This document shows positions 10,170 to 20,621 of a stretch of 64,000 nt of DNA, in pieces. The stretch spans positions 3,153,001 to 3,217,000 of the forward strand of contig NZ_AP024907.1 of assembly GCF_024347135.1 (NCBI RefSeq), read 5' to 3'. Source of the stretch: Vibrio spartinae (lineage in GTDB: Bacteria > Pseudomonadota > Gammaproteobacteria > Enterobacterales > Vibrionaceae). The position numbers and the translations under genes were made by a program. The notes under the pieces were generated by a model. The model was not told the origin of the DNA. It made no database searches and worked only from the letters and a program-made list of their open reading frames with translations. Numbering within the stretch: position 1 is the stretch's first letter; every line of letters begins with the position of its first letter.

Positions 10170-13013
10170 CTAGTGGACGATTTCAAGATCTTCCATCGGG
10201 ATTTTTAACTTTTCTAACTGCGGTTTTAGGGTCTTCATGTCACCCACAACAATAATCTGATAATCCTTCGGATTGAACCATTTTTTTGCCAGTTGATCCA
10301 ATACATCTCGATCGACAGTCGCAACAATCTGATTTCTCTGCTGAAGATAATCATGGTCCAAACTATAGGCCATAATACCATTGAGCAGTTGAGACTTCTG
10401 TGACGGTGTCTCATAAGACAATGCATCCTGCTGCCCAACAGCAAGTCGCATAAAATGCACCTCTTCCGGCGTCATCCCCGATTGACTGTAACGTTTCATT
10501 TCACGCTGCATTTCCCGAATCGCATTCACTGTTGCATCATTGCGAACCGAGGCACTATAGACGATGACACCAATTTCCCGGTTTCCCGCCAGCGTGCTAC
10601 TCACGCCATAGGTATAACCTTTGTCCTCTCTCAGGTTCTGATTCATTCGGCTGTTAAAGTTCCCAGCCAAATTAAAATTCGCCAATTGGGTCAGGAATTG
10701 CTCCCCCGTCGCATCAAACGGTAATCCCTGACGGACATAACGAACAATACTTTGCAAAGCGCCGGGCTTGTCAACAAGATAGATTTTCTGCCCATGCAGC
10801 TCAGGAACAATTTGGGGATCCAATAAAGGCGCATCATCGCCTTTCCATGCCGATAAAGAAGCAACTGATTTAATCGCTTCTTGCTTGGAGATATCACCAA
10901 CGACAGCAATCTGAGTACCATGAGGGGTATAGTGCTGACGATAAAAAGACTTCACGTCATCTAAAGTGATTGCAGCAAGCGACGTTTCCGTTCCCTCACT
11001 GATACGTGAAAACAACGAATCACCGAACAACACTTGCTGAGTAGCTTGTGAAGCAAGCCAGCTCAACTTTTGATGTTGATAAATCGCACCTTGAATCATT
11101 TGGTTTCGAATCCGCTTAAAGTCTGACACGGCAAACTTAGGCTGGAATAGCATCTCATCAACAATTGCCAGTGTTCGGGCCAAATTCTTACTCAAACTCG
11201 ATATGGTAATACGCGTGGTATAAGTTTGAGTATCAACAGATATCACGGAGCCGAGCTTATCCAGCTCAGATTGTATTTGCTCCGCTGAGTGAGTCAGACT
11301 ACCTTCCGATAATAGCAGAGCCGTTAATTCAGCCAGTCCCTCTTTTCCCTGAGGAACAAAGCGATTTCCTGCCGGTAAATTAATGCTCACCAAGACCGTC
11401 GGTGTTTCTGTCGTGACCGTCCCCATCAGCGCAATACCATTTTCATAATATGCGCTATAGAGCTTCGGCATGTGCAACGTCACAGGACCCAATGTAGAGG
11501 GAATCACCGAGCGGTCAAAAGAGTCGCTAACGGTCCGAAGTGCCAGAGCCTGATCATTAATATGACGAGGGGCGGCACTAATATGCTTTGGTGCGACAAA
11601 GTTTTCAGGTCTGACCGCCAGATTATTTTTTCCTTGAGGTACCACACTTAAAGTCACTTTATGATGGTGAACAATAAATTGCCGCAACACATGCTGCACC
11701 GACACAGAAGAAACCATGTCCAGATCATCCAGCTCCTGCTGCAACCGATCCGGTTGCCCGTAGAATGTTTGGTTGCTGGCTAACTGAGCAACCTTACCTT
11801 TAACACTTTCCAAGGCAAAAACGGCATTGGCTTTTGCCATCCCTTTAATTTCATCCAGTCGTTCCTGTGCAATGCCTTGTTTTTCAAGCTTTCTGACAAT
11901 ATTGAGTAGTTTCTGAGATAATTGTTGCAAATCATGCTGCTTGTCTGATGCTGCCATCGCATAAACATAGAATGTACAGGCAAGCTCACCACACTTCTGA
12001 AAAGCACCGGCACTTAACGCTTGCTGAGTTTTGACCAGTGACTGATAAAGTAAACTATTATTCCCATCACCAAGCACCTGAGCCAGAACATCAAGTGAAG
12101 CTTGGCTTTTTGCCCCTTTATATTCCGCCGGCCATCCAATCACAACCATCGGTTGCCGGATACGATCTTCCATCGTGACATATCGGTCACTCGACAACGT
12201 GACTGGACGTTTTGGGGGCGCTTTCACCTCTGGTCCTTTAGGAATCGAACCAAAATACTTTTCGACCCAAGCGAGTGTCCGTTCAGTATTGATATCCCCC
12301 CCAATCGTCAAAACAGCATTATTCGGGCCATACCAACGGAGAAAGAATGCTTTTAAATCATTGACATCAACATGATCCAAATCCTGAACATATCCGATCG
12401 TCTGCCATGAATAGGGATGATCCTGAGGAAACATTGCTTCCCCCATTTTTTCCCACATCAAGCCATAGGGACGATTATCATAATTCTGAGCCCGCTCGTT
12501 TTTAACCGTATCGCGCTGAATTTCGAATTTTCGTTGAGAGACCGCGTCCAACAAAAAGCCCATCCGGTCAGACTCAAGCCAAAGCACTTTTTCAAGCTGG
12601 TTAGCCGGCACCGTTTCATAATAATTAGTGCGGTCCTGATTTGTAGATCCATTCAAAGAGCCACCCGCTTCGGTAATCAACTTAAAATGCTGTTGATCCT
12701 TCACATGCTTTGAGCCTTGAAACATCATATGTTCAAAAAAATGAGCAAACCCAGTTCTTCCCTGAGACTCTCTGGCTGAACCGACATGATAAGTGACATC
12801 GACATGCACTAATGGATCAGAGTGATCCGGAGACAAAATAACCGTCAGGCCATTGGCTAATTTATATTTAGAATACGGAATTTGTACTTTACCGGGTTGA
12901 GGCAATTGCTGATCAACCAAAGTAACACCTTGAGGAAGAGCATCAGAATCACGAGCGGAAGAACAACCGGAAAGAACAGCCAGACAGAGAAGGCACAGCA
13001 ATAGCTTTCTCAT
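10170..13013 (-). CDS. Two-domain M16 (pitrilysin-family) zinc protease, predicted lipoprotein
   Basis: 947 aa. The N-terminus MRKLLLCLLCLAVLSGCSS is a lipoprotein signal with lipobox LSGC (Cys17), followed by Ser, which suggests outer-membrane sorting. The first M16 domain has the inverted zinc motif HFFEH (91-95) with the downstream ENxxN-type helix NERAQNYDNRPYG. The second half (from about 490) is a second, inactive M16-like repeat. The substrate is unknown; the family cleaves peptides. It lies between yqaA and gshA on the same strand, and a vibrio homologue next to gshA is familiar to me. Confidence 0.88.
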   Translation of the reverse strand: MRKLLLCLLCLAVLSGCSSARDSDALPQGVTLVDQQLPQPGKVQIPYSKYKLANGLTVILSPDHSDPLVHVDVTYHVGSARESQGRTGFAHFFEHMMFQGSKHVKDQQHFKLITEAGGSLNGSTNQDRTNYYETVPANQLEKVLWLESDRMGFLLDAVSQRKFEIQRDTVKNERAQNYDNRPYGLMWEKMGEAMFPQDHPYSWQTIGYVQDLDHVDVNDLKAFFLRWYGPNNAVLTIGGDINTERTLAWVEKYFGSIPKGPEVKAPPKRPVTLSSDRYVTMEDRIRQPMVVIGWPAEYKGAKSQASLDVLAQVLGDGNNSLLYQSLVKTQQALSAGAFQKCGELACTFYVYAMAASDKQHDLQQLSQKLLNIVRKLEKQGIAQERLDEIKGMAKANAVFALESVKGKVAQLASNQTFYGQPDRLQQELDDLDMVSSVSVQHVLRQFIVHHHKVTLSVVPQGKNNLAVRPENFVAPKHISAAPRHINDQALALRTVSDSFDRSVIPSTLGPVTLHMPKLYSAYYENGIALMGTVTTETPTVLVSINLPAGNRFVPQGKEGLAELTALLLSEGSLTHSAEQIQSELDKLGSVISVDTQTYTTRITISSLSKNLARTLAIVDEMLFQPKFAVSDFKRIRNQMIQGAIYQHQKLSWLASQATQQVLFGDSLFSRISEGTETSLAAITLDDVKSFYRQHYTPHGTQIAVVGDISKQEAIKSVASLSAWKGDDAPLLDPQIVPELHGQKIYLVDKPGALQSIVRYVRQGLPFDATGEQFLTQLANFNLAGNFNSRMNQNLREDKGYTYGVSSTLAGNREIGVIVYSASVRNDATVNAIREMQREMKRYSQSGMTPEEVHFMRLAVGQQDALSYETPSQKSQLLNGIMAYSLDHDYLQQRNQIVATVDRDVLDQLAKKWFNPKDYQIIVVGDMKTLKPQLEKLKIPMEDLEIVH

Positions 13014-13022
13014 CTTATCTCC

Positions 13023-13484
13023 TTAAAACAAACCATAAAATAACGCTGCCAATATGGCATATCGAATCGCTTTACCAATCAGGATCAAAAACATAGAAGG
13101 AAGAAAACGCATTCGAAGCCAGCCAGCGGCAATACACATTGCATCACCAATCACAGGTAACCAACTAAATAACAAAGCCCAGTAGCCATATTGTCTTAAC
13201 CAAGCTAAAGACTTCTGACCACGTTTATTCTCTTGAGTTCTGTTCGGAAGCCATATACCGATGCCATAATTAACCATACCACCAAGCGTATTGCCCAAAG
13301 TAGCGATCGCAATAATCGTGAAAGTCGGATATTGATGAAGATTGAGGGTCGCAATTAAAGCAGCTTCAGAACCGCCCGGTAGAATGGTAGCACTCAGGAA
13401 TCCGCCCATAAATAGCACCCAAAGCGCTGATTCCTGCAAAGAAAATCCGAATCCTGAAATAAATGCTTCCAAGAATTCTAACAT
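13023..13484 (-). CDS. yqaA: YqaA/DedA-family small membrane protein (VTT domain)
   Basis: 153 aa with four or five hydrophobic stretches. FLSATILPGGSEAAL, GNTLGGMVNYGIG and WLPVIGDAMCIAAGWLRM are typical of the YqaA branch of the DedA (SNARE-associated/VTT) superfamily. DedA relatives are linked to lipid-carrier recycling and proton-motive-force maintenance; the specific role of YqaA is not known. Its start overlaps the end of the upstream dehydrogenase gene by 7 bp, suggesting co-translation. Confidence 0.82.
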   Translation of the reverse strand: MLEFLEAFISGFGFSLQESALWVLFMGGFLSATILPGGSEAALIATLNLHQYPTFTIIAIATLGNTLGGMVNYGIGIWLPNRTQENKRGQKSLAWLRQYGYWALLFSWLPVIGDAMCIAAGWLRMRFLPSMFLILIGKAIRYAILAALFYGLF

Positions 13485-14434
13485 TGCATATCAAGCAAAA
13501 TTTTGCCTCGGGTATGACCGGTTGCAACTTGGCGATGCGCTTCTTGCACCTCATGCAGCGGATAAATATGCTGAATTTCTGTTTTCAGTAAGCCGACCCC
13601 GACCATATAGAGCATGGTATCAAGTTGTTCCGGCTCCGGATCGACCAGCATTCCCATCGCATTAAAGCCGAGTAACTTGGCTTTTTCACAAATCATCTCA
13701 GCCGTCACCGTCGGTACTGTAACAACGGTTGCCTGATCTCTTAGACATTTCAAGGCATCCAATGCAACCTGCCCGCCGACCAGATCGATCAATACATCAA
13801 CATCTTCCAGTCGTTCAGATACTGGTGCAAAGTTATAATTAATTGCGTGCGCACCCAGCGTTGCCAGATAATCAAGATTCTCTTCACTACAAGTGGTGTA
13901 AACTTCCGCTTTGGCAGCCACGGCTATCTGGACAGCTAAATGCCCGACCCCGCCAGCTCCGGCAAGAATCAAAACTCGCTCGCCTTCTTTCACCTGTGCT
14001 TTATTTAATGCCTGAACCGCCGTCTGGCCCGCCAATGGCAATACCGCAGCGGCTTCCAGCGTGACCGAAGGTGGCACATAGCTTAATTCACTTTCAGGTA
14101 CACAGACGTACTGACTGTAGCCACCGCCTTTCAAGGGAAAACCAATAAAGCCAGCGACAAAATCACTCACCTGAAACCGTTCAGCATCTTGACCACATCG
14201 AATCACGGTCCCGGAAATATCATAACCGGGCACCCATGGCAGTTGATCTTTATTCTGATCGGCAGCCCACCCCAAACCGGATCGGGTTTTTACATCGATT
14301 GGATTGATACCAGCAAAAGCAACTTTGACCAAAACTTCTCCGGCTTCGGGTTCTGGTATCGAATTGGATTGAATCACCAATACGTCTTCGTCACCAAACT
14401 GGGTTATCGCAATTTGCTTGTTATCCATATCCAA
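13478..14434 (-). CDS. Zinc-type alcohol dehydrogenase-like / NADPH:quinone reductase family protein
   Basis: 318 aa of the medium-chain dehydrogenase/reductase superfamily. The N-terminal GroES-like domain contains GEVLVKVAFAGINPIDVKTR, and the Rossmann domain has AGAGGVGHLAVQIA around residues 160-170. The structural-zinc cysteine cluster is absent, as in quinone oxidoreductase-like members, so the protein is probably zinc-free and NADPH-dependent. The substrate cannot be told. It ends inside the start of yqaA, and a terminator separates it from oadB upstream. Confidence 0.82.
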   Translation of the reverse strand: MDMDNKQIAITQFGDEDVLVIQSNSIPEPEAGEVLVKVAFAGINPIDVKTRSGLGWAADQNKDQLPWVPGYDISGTVIRCGQDAERFQVSDFVAGFIGFPLKGGGYSQYVCVPESELSYVPPSVTLEAAAVLPLAGQTAVQALNKAQVKEGERVLILAGAGGVGHLAVQIAVAAKAEVYTTCSEENLDYLATLGAHAINYNFAPVSERLEDVDVLIDLVGGQVALDALKCLRDQATVVTVPTVTAEMICEKAKLLGFNAMGMLVDPEPEQLDTMLYMVGVGLLKTEIQHIYPLHEVQEAHRQVATGHTRGKILLDMQC

Positions 14435-14459
14435 ACTTCCTTTACCTATTCATATCGAT

Positions 14460-14495
14460 GTAAAAATCAAAGGAACACCCTAGGGTATTCCTTTG
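14460..14495 (-). terminator. Terminator of the oadGAB operon
   Basis: Near-perfect inverted repeat CAAAGGAA-ACCC with GGGT-TTCCTTTG (14468-14495), followed on the minus strand by ATTTTT. It lies between the oadB stop and the next gene on the same strand. Confidence 0.75.
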
Positions 14496-14551
14496 AATAT
14501 ATATCATTTTACCCTGTATCGTGAACAACTGACGGTAAATTTGCAGAAAAA

Positions 14552-15682
14552 TTAACCGACTAGCGCTAAAAGAATCCCCGCAGCAACCGCAGATCCTAAA
14601 ACGCCAGCCACATTGGGGCCCATTGCGTGCATCAGTAGAAAATTCTGCGGGTTTGCCTGCAATCCGACCTTATTCACCACCCGAGCGGCCATCGGTACAG
14701 CGGAGACACCCGCCGCACCAATCAGCGGATTAATACTTTCTTTAGACAGCTTATTCAATAACTTAGCCATCAATACGCCACCGGCAGTCCCGATACTAAA
14801 TGCCACCGCACCCAATGCCAGAATACCTAATGTTTCAAGATTTAAGAATTTATCGGACTGTAATTTAGAGCCGACCCCTAATCCAAGGAATATGGTCACA
14901 ATATTAATCAGCTCATTCTGAGCGGTTTTCGATAAACGCTCGACAACCCCAACTTCCCGCATAAGATTGCCGAGACAAAACATGCCAACTAAAGGCGTGG
15001 CTGATGGCAACAAGAGGATCGTCATCAATAACACCAGCATCGGGAAGAAAATTTTCTCTAGCCTGCCAACATAGCGCAATTGTGCCATTTGTATTTGCCG
15101 CTCTGCCGGTGTTGTCAGCGCTTTCATGATTGGTGGCTGAATAATTGGTACTAACGCCATATAGCTATATGCTGCAACGGCAATCGCCCCTAATAAATCA
15201 GGCGATAAACGACTCGCCAGAAATATCGCTGTCGGCCCATCAGCCCCACCAATAATTGCGATTGACGAAGCATCCGCCATGGAGAATTCCATCCCCGGAA
15301 CCAAATTGAGCAAAATCGCCCCAATCAAAGTGGCAAAAATCCCCAATTGGGCTGCGGCCCCCAGCCATAACGTCTTCGGGTTCGCAATCAACGCCCCAAA
15401 ATCAGTCATAGCGCCGACCCCCATAAAGATCAACAGCGGAAATACACCAGACTCAATACCGACATGATAGATATAATAAAGTAATCCGCCCGGCTCGGTA
15501 AAACCAGCGTTGGGAATATTGGCTAAAATGGCGCCAAAGCCAATCGGTAATAGCAGTAAGGGTTCAAACCCTTTGGCAACCGCTAAAAATAGCAACAGAC
15601 ATCCGACAAGAATCATGCAAATCTGACCAAATTCAAAATTTGCAATACCAGTCTCCGTCCATAAGGTTAGTAATCCGTCCAT
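14552..15682 (-). CDS. oadB: Na+-pumping oxaloacetate decarboxylase, beta subunit
   Basis: 376 aa and very hydrophobic. It shows the OadB/GcdB/MmdB signatures [28 protein letters not shown], and near the C-terminus [17 protein letters not shown] and [18 protein letters not shown]. This membrane subunit decarboxylates carboxybiotin and couples that to Na+ export. Last gene of oadG-oadA-oadB, 9 bp after oadA. Confidence 0.96.
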   Translation of the reverse strand: MDGLLTLWTETGIANFEFGQICMILVGCLLLFLAVAKGFEPLLLLPIGFGAILANIPNAGFTEPGGLLYYIYHVGIESGVFPLLIFMGVGAMTDFGALIANPKTLWLGAAAQLGIFATLIGAILLNLVPGMEFSMADASSIAIIGGADGPTAIFLASRLSPDLLGAIAVAAYSYMALVPIIQPPIMKALTTPAERQIQMAQLRYVGRLEKIFFPMLVLLMTILLLPSATPLVGMFCLGNLMREVGVVERLSKTAQNELINIVTIFLGLGVGSKLQSDKFLNLETLGILALGAVAFSIGTAGGVLMAKLLNKLSKESINPLIGAAGVSAVPMAARVVNKVGLQANPQNFLLMHAMGPNVAGVLGSAVAAGILLALVG

Positions 15683-15691
15683 GAGTCACCC

Positions 15692-17509
15692 TTATGCCAA
15701 ACTGAATAGCGGTGAACCGACATGCACCGAGTCACCTTCTTTCACCAGAACGTCCTGCACAGTGCCATTTTTAGCAGCGCGAACCTCTGTTTCCATTTTC
15801 ATCGCTTCTAATACAATCAGCACATCGCCTTCATTCACGGGGTGACCGGGCAAAGCATTCACTTTAAAAATCGTTCCCGCCAAAGGCGCAGCAATCACCT
15901 CAGCCTCGCCTTTCGAGACCGTCTCGGTCGGTTGTGCTGCCGCATTCGAGGCGGATGCCACAGACGTTAACTGCCCTTGCGGACCAACTTCAACCGCATA
16001 GACTTGACCATCGACTTTCACACTATAAGATTCGACACCTTTATTGTCAGAAACAGTGTTGTTGGAGACAGTACCATCAGAGCCAGCTCCAGGCGCAGCT
16101 TTAACTGCTGTCGCATCTTCAACGGTAGGTAGAGGTTCGAACGCGTCAGGGTTATTTCTATTTTTGAGGAACTTGAGTCCAACCTGCGGGAAAAGAGCAT
16201 ACGTCAGCACATCATCAACAACTGACTCAGCCAAGTTGATACCTTCCGCTTTTGCTTTCTCAGTCAGCTCATCGGTGAGTCTCGCCATTTCAGGCTCAAT
16301 CAAGTCCGCCGGGCGACAAGTAATTGGCTGCTGACCGTCGAGTACTCGCGCCTGAAGTTCAGCATTGACAGGAGCCGGTGCAGCGCCATACTCCCCTTTC
16401 AAAACCCCGCCGGTTTCTTTGGTAATACTCTTATAACGCTCACCCATCAGCACGTTAATCACAGCCTGAGTCCCGACGATTTGTGATGTTGGTGTCACCA
16501 GTGGGATATAACCAAGATCATGACGAACTTTCGGAATTTCAGCCAAAACTTCATCAATACGATCGGCCGCACCTTGATCCTTTAGCTGACCTTCCATATT
16601 GGTTAGCATGCCACCGGGTACCTGAGCGATCAGAATACGAGAATCGACCCCTTTAAGCTGTCCTTCCCATTTCGCATATTTCTTACGAACATCACGAAAA
16701 TAAGCAGCAATGGGTTCTAACTGATCCAGAGAAAGCCCGGTATCCCGCTCACTTTTCTCTAACATGGCAACAACCGTTTCCGTCGGTGTGTGTCCATATG
16801 TCTGACTCATCGATGAAATCGCTGTATCTAAAATATCGACTCCCGCTTCAACAGCTTTAATTGCTGTTGCTGTCGATAACCCCGTGGTCGCATGGCAATG
16901 CAATGCTAACGGCACATCACAGGCCTGCTTAATTCTACGGATTAACGTTTCAGCTTCATAAGGTTTCAACAATCCTGACATGTCTTTGATACACAAAGAG
17001 TGACAGCCAAGATCTTCCAGACGCTTCGCCAAATCAACCCACATATCGATATTATGAACAGGGCTTGTGGTGTAAGAAAGCGTACCTTGCGCATGAGCGC
17101 CGACATCAATTGTCGATTGAACCGCTTTCTTGAAGTTACGCACATCGTTCATCGCATCAAAGATTCGAAAGACATCCATCCCATTTCGATGTGCACGTGC
17201 CACGAACTTTTCAACGACATCATCTCCGTAATGACGATATCCCAATAAATTCTGACCACGCAACAGCATCTGCATCGGGGTTTTCGGCATCGCTTGCTTC
17301 AACGTTCTGAGCCGCTCCCATGGATCTTCTCCCAGAAAGCGAATACAAGAATCGAACGTTGCACCTCCCCAAGTTTCTAAAGACCAATAACCAACCTGAT
17401 CAAGCGCTGAAGCGATAGGTAACATATCTTCAATACGCATCCGCGTCGCAAACAAAGACTGATGCGCATCACGGAGAACGACATCAGTAAGTGCCAATGG
17501 TTTAGACAT
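15692..17509 (-). CDS. oadA: Oxaloacetate decarboxylase, alpha subunit (carboxyltransferase plus biotin domain)
   Basis: 605 aa. The carboxyltransferase TIM barrel opens with [16 protein letters not shown]; metal and substrate residues lie in CIKDMSGLL and [13 protein letters not shown] conserved carboxylase domain follows, then an Ala/Pro-rich linker (about 470-535) and a C-terminal biotinyl domain with EAMKMETE, whose Lys is biotinylated. It moves CO2 from oxaloacetate to biotin. Middle gene of the oad operon. Confidence 0.97.
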   Translation of the reverse strand: MSKPLALTDVVLRDAHQSLFATRMRIEDMLPIASALDQVGYWSLETWGGATFDSCIRFLGEDPWERLRTLKQAMPKTPMQMLLRGQNLLGYRHYGDDVVEKFVARAHRNGMDVFRIFDAMNDVRNFKKAVQSTIDVGAHAQGTLSYTTSPVHNIDMWVDLAKRLEDLGCHSLCIKDMSGLLKPYEAETLIRRIKQACDVPLALHCHATTGLSTATAIKAVEAGVDILDTAISSMSQTYGHTPTETVVAMLEKSERDTGLSLDQLEPIAAYFRDVRKKYAKWEGQLKGVDSRILIAQVPGGMLTNMEGQLKDQGAADRIDEVLAEIPKVRHDLGYIPLVTPTSQIVGTQAVINVLMGERYKSITKETGGVLKGEYGAAPAPVNAELQARVLDGQQPITCRPADLIEPEMARLTDELTEKAKAEGINLAESVVDDVLTYALFPQVGLKFLKNRNNPDAFEPLPTVEDATAVKAAPGAGSDGTVSNNTVSDNKGVESYSVKVDGQVYAVEVGPQGQLTSVASASNAAAQPTETVSKGEAEVIAAPLAGTIFKVNALPGHPVNEGDVLIVLEAMKMETEVRAAKNGTVQDVLVKEGDSVHVGSPLFSLA

Positions 17510-17526
17510 ACAACACTCCTATTATA

Positions 17527-17787
17527 CTATTTATGTTTGGCTGATGAGCGATATTGGTGTACAGCGGCTGAAATAGCAGCAACAACCTGAGGGCTAACAT
17601 CCGTTGAATGGGTAAGCGTCTGTGGAGACTGACTGACGTTAGGCGGTAGTGGTGGTGTCTCTTGAGGAACAATCTTGGACATCAGACTGACTAGATAGAC
17701 CATAATCGTCAGAAACGCGAAGACAACCAGCATTCCTGTCATCATTAGGGTAGCAGCTTCTGATAATAAGCTTCCTATATGACTCAT
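17527..17787 (-). CDS. oadG: Oxaloacetate decarboxylase, gamma subunit
   Basis: 86 aa with one transmembrane helix (residues 10-35, MMTGMLVVFAFLTIMVYLVS) followed by a Pro-rich linker and a C-terminal tail. The OadG family anchors OadA to OadB and binds Zn2+ in some members. First gene of the operon. The 286 bp upstream, as far as the tRNA cluster, hold no gene I can support. Confidence 0.93.
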   Translation of the reverse strand: MSHIGSLLSEAATLMMTGMLVVFAFLTIMVYLVSLMSKIVPQETPPLPPNVSQSPQTLTHSTDVSPQVVAAISAAVHQYRSSAKHK

Positions 17788-18073
17788 TCTATTTCCTTTT
17801 CATCGATTCCCTGAGTCGGGCATTTGTTAAATATCCGTATCAACAAACTTAAAACGGGTTTCTCTCAAATCCTGATAGATCTCATTTCACCATACATATG
17901 GTCGAGATCCCGTATATCACATCAAAAATTCAATGCAAACAGTATCGAATAAAGTTTATGCAAATGCTGGGATAAAGATAAGAAAAGGAATAAATCAAGG
18001 CAGCAATACTGTGAGTAAGCTATCAAAAAATAAAAGAATAATCGAAAAACAGAGAGGAAGAAAAATAAGGAAA

Positions 18074-18150
18074 TGGCGCGCTCGGAAGGATTCGAACCTT
18101 CGACCGCCTGGTTCGTAGCCAGGTACTCTATCCAGCTGAGCTACGAGCGC
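18074..18150 (-). tRNA. tRNA-Arg (anticodon ACG), copy 1
   Basis: 77 nt including an encoded CCA. The acceptor stem GCGCTCG pairs with CGAGCGC, the anticodon loop is CTACGAA and the T-loop is TTCGAAT. Last of six tRNA genes in the minus-strand cluster; all four Arg copies are identical. A-34 of ACG would be edited to inosine by TadA. Confidence 0.97.
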
Positions 18151-18188
18151 GCTGATGAAATGCATCATTGATCAAAAAATTGAAGTAA

Positions 18189-18265
18189 TGGCGCGCTCGG
18201 AAGGATTCGAACCTTCGACCGCCTGGTTCGTAGCCAGGTACTCTATCCAGCTGAGCTACGAGCGC
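18189..18265 (-). tRNA. tRNA-Arg (anticodon ACG), copy 2
   Basis: Identical over 77 nt to the other Arg copies, with CCA encoded. Separated by 38 bp from copy 1. Confidence 0.97.
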
Positions 18266-18306
18266 ACTGTTAAATCAATTTACTGATATTGCCGTCAACA
18301 TTAAAG

Positions 18307-18383
18307 TGGCGCGCTCGGAAGGATTCGAACCTTCGACCGCCTGGTTCGTAGCCAGGTACTCTATCCAGCTGAGCTACGAGCGC
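18307..18383 (-). tRNA. tRNA-Arg (anticodon ACG), copy 3
   Basis: Identical 77-nt gene with encoded CCA, in the same transcript as its neighbours judging from short spacers. Confidence 0.97.
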
Positions 18384-18437
18384 GCAATACTTCAATATTT
18401 ACTGCTGTGTTCCATATTCACGAATAATTCGTGCTTA

Positions 18438-18530
18438 TGGCGGTGAGGGAGGGATTCGAACCCTCGATACGGCTACAAACCGTATACTCCCTTAGCAGGG
18501 GAGCGCCTTCAGCCTCTCGGCCACCTCACC
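18438..18530 (-). tRNA. tRNA-Ser (anticodon GCT), copy 1
   Basis: 93 nt including CCA. It has a class-II long variable arm, acceptor stem GGTGAGG/CCTCACC, and anticodon loop CTGCTAA (GCT, reading AGC/AGU). It differs from the second Ser copy by one base in the variable arm (18476). Confidence 0.97.
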
Positions 18531-18547
18531 ACAACACAATCACAAAG

Positions 18548-18624
18548 TGGCGCGCTCGGAAGGATTCGAACCTTCGACCGCCTGGTTCGTAGCCAGGTAC
18601 TCTATCCAGCTGAGCTACGAGCGC
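18548..18624 (-). tRNA. tRNA-Arg (anticodon ACG), copy 4
   Basis: Identical to the other three Arg genes, lying between the two Ser genes. Confidence 0.97.
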
Positions 18625-18651
18625 GCAATACTTCATGTATCAAGCAAGACA

Positions 18652-18744
18652 TGGCGGTGAGGGAGGGATTCGAACCCTCGATACGGCTATAAACCGTATA
18701 CTCCCTTAGCAGGGGAGCGCCTTCAGCCTCTCGGCCACCTCACC
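18652..18744 (-). tRNA. tRNA-Ser (anticodon GCT), copy 2 (first in the transcript)
   Basis: 93 nt with CCA and GCT anticodon, promoter-proximal in the cluster. It carries the single variable-arm difference at 18690 relative to the other Ser gene. Confidence 0.97.
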
Positions 18745-18759
18745 GTCTTGCGGAGGCAC

Positions 18760-18787
18760 ATATTACGATTTACCAAAAATATGTCAA
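18760..18787 (-). promoter_or_regulatory. Promoter of the Ser/Arg tRNA cluster
   Basis: On the minus strand: perfect -35 TTGACA (18782-18787), 16-bp spacer, -10 TAATAT (18760-18765), then a GC-rich discriminator (GCCTCCGC) about 15 bp before the first tRNA. A GC-rich discriminator is typical of stable-RNA promoters under stringent control. Confidence 0.78.
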
Positions 18788-18979
18788 ACATTTTCTTGGA
18801 AAAAATGGTAAAAAGCGCATTAAGCGTTGGGTATTTAATCAATGTGAAATAAATTGATTCTTTTATCGCCAGACGAGACACTGCTCGCCTTAAGTTACCA
18901 ATCTATCGATTTGTGACTCGAATCATCAACATGATAAAAAAGTAGGAAGACAGAAGAGTTATCACGATCTGGTTTGCAT

Positions 18980-19010
18980 AAAAAAGGCTGACAAAAATGA
19001 TTGCCAGCCC
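18980..19010 (-). terminator. Terminator after csrA
   Basis: On the minus strand GGCTG and CAGCC enclose a 14-base loop and are followed by TTTTTT, 13 bases after the csrA stop. The 235 bp between this and the tRNA cluster hold no gene I can support. Confidence 0.75.
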
Positions 19011-19022
19011 TTCATCGAGGGG

Positions 19023-19223
19023 TTAATAGCTCGGTGTACCTGAGCTGCTATTCCCCCCCTTTTCTGCTTGAATGCGCATGTATATTTCTTCACGGTGAAC
19101 AGATACCTCTTTGGGAGCATTGACACCAATTCTCACTTGGTTGCCTTTCACACCGAGTACAGTTACTGTGACTTCATCACCTATCATGAGCGTTTCGCCT
19201 ACACGGCGAGTCAAAATTAGCAT
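19023..19223 (-). CDS. csrA: Carbon storage regulator CsrA
   Basis: 66 aa beginning [20 protein letters not shown], with the RNA-binding segment [10 protein letters not shown]. This global post-transcriptional regulator binds GGA-containing hairpins in mRNA leaders and affects carbon metabolism, motility and, in vibrios, quorum sensing. It lies downstream of lysC on the same strand, with AAGGAGCC as ribosome-binding site. Confidence 0.98.
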   Translation of the reverse strand: MLILTRRVGETLMIGDEVTVTVLGVKGNQVRIGVNAPKEVSVHREEIYMRIQAEKGGNSSSGTPSY

Positions 19224-19312
19224 TCTTTGGCTCCTTGAGTTATCTCTGTTTTGCCTTAACTACATTATTATCTATTAAAAACCCTACAGGGGGTAAATTA
19301 TCTCATACAAAA

Positions 19313-20500
19313 TCAGCCCATAAAACGCTGTTTGGGCTCATGATCAACAAATGAACCGGAAATGACATAAGCTTCATGGATGACATTTGCTGCACTATCT
19401 ATTTGTTCAGGCGCGATCACCAAACTATGAGATAAGCTATCAGAATAACCACTATCTATCAGAATACTGGCAGAACAAAGCAACTGATATGTTGAATCAA
19501 TCAAATCATTCGCTTTCTTGCCGACAATCGTCAGTAAGCTAACTGGCTTACTATTACGGATTTTATCTTCAAACACCAGTCCCAACTTAGCACTAGCATC
19601 CGGTTTAATCAGTAAAGCTGTAAATTCTGCCTCCCCGATCACATTCCATACATCAATTCCTAACAAATGACACTGTTTCAGAATGGAATCAATATGATGA
19701 GGTTCAAAACTCAGCTTGACCATCTCTTTTTGGACCGCGATACCACACACATCATATGGTGAACTTTCCCCATGAATGAGCGTCCCCTCATTTTGTTCAA
19801 ATGTCGATAAAACCCTCAACGGAACCTGATATTGCCACGCATATTGGACACACGGCAAATGGAGCACTTTTGCGCCTTTCCGGGACATCTCTTCCATTGA
19901 CGGGAAATCGATAACATCGAGTTTTCGGGCATTGTCGACAATTCTGGGGTCCGTGCTATAAATGCCATCAACATCGGTAAAGATCTGACATTCATCTGCT
20001 GCCAGCATTCCGGCAAGCGTCACCGCAGTCGTATCAGAACCGCCCCGCCCCAGTGTCGTGATATCACCTTTCTCATTCACGCCCTGAAAACCAGCAACAA
20101 TCACGATTGTATCTTCATTCAATAACTGCTGAATTTTCACTGTATCAGCTTGTAGAATCGTCGCATCATTGTGCTGATTTGTCGTCATAATACCAAGCTG
20201 GGAACCTGTGAATGAACGCGCTGCATACCCCATTTTATGCAGCGTCATTGCCAGAAGAGACATCGATACTTGCTCTCCAGCGGATAAAATCACATCCAGT
20301 TCCCTAGCATTTGGAACCCGATCAACCTGATGGGCTAAATCTAATAACCGATTGGTCTCACCAGACATCGCCGACACCACGACGACCACCTGCTGACCTC
20401 GTTCTTTCGCATCAATTACATGTTTTGCTACCATATGGATTCTTTCAATCGAACCCATCGATGTCCCACCAAATTTTTGAACTATAAGGGGAGTTTTCAC
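19313..20500 (-). CDS. lysC: Aspartate kinase
   Basis: 395 aa. The amino-acid-kinase domain starts VQKFGGTSMGSIERI and contains VVVVSAMSGETNRL, TTLGRGGSDTTAV and QIFTDVDGIYSTDPR. The C-terminal third (from about 255) is diverged from typical ACT repeats. First step of the aspartate family of amino acids. It lies between alaS and csrA, as I remember it in V. cholerae. I see no lysine riboswitch in the 230-bp gap before it. Confidence 0.92.
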   Translation of the reverse strand: MKTPLIVQKFGGTSMGSIERIHMVAKHVIDAKERGQQVVVVVSAMSGETNRLLDLAHQVDRVPNARELDVILSAGEQVSMSLLAMTLHKMGYAARSFTGSQLGIMTTNQHNDATILQADTVKIQQLLNEDTIVIVAGFQGVNEKGDITTLGRGGSDTTAVTLAGMLAADECQIFTDVDGIYSTDPRIVDNARKLDVIDFPSMEEMSRKGAKVLHLPCVQYAWQYQVPLRVLSTFEQNEGTLIHGESSPYDVCGIAVQKEMVKLSFEPHHIDSILKQCHLLGIDVWNVIGEAEFTALLIKPDASAKLGLVFEDKIRNSKPVSLLTIVGKKANDLIDSTYQLLCSASILIDSGYSDSLSHSLVIAPEQIDSAANVIHEAYVISGSFVDHEPKQRFMG

Positions 20501-20621
20501 CAGTCGTCACCTTCCTAAGACAGAGTCTCACTCAGAAATCAACCCAGACAATCAGTTTGGGCCTTATTCGGTCCATAGCGATGTCATCTCAGTATTCAAG
20601 AACATCACCGTAAAAATGTGC

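Noticed and set aside
17933..18118. Short open frame at the end of the tRNA cluster
   Set aside because: Its C-terminal part is an antisense reading of a tRNA-Arg gene; no ribosome-binding site or protein family.
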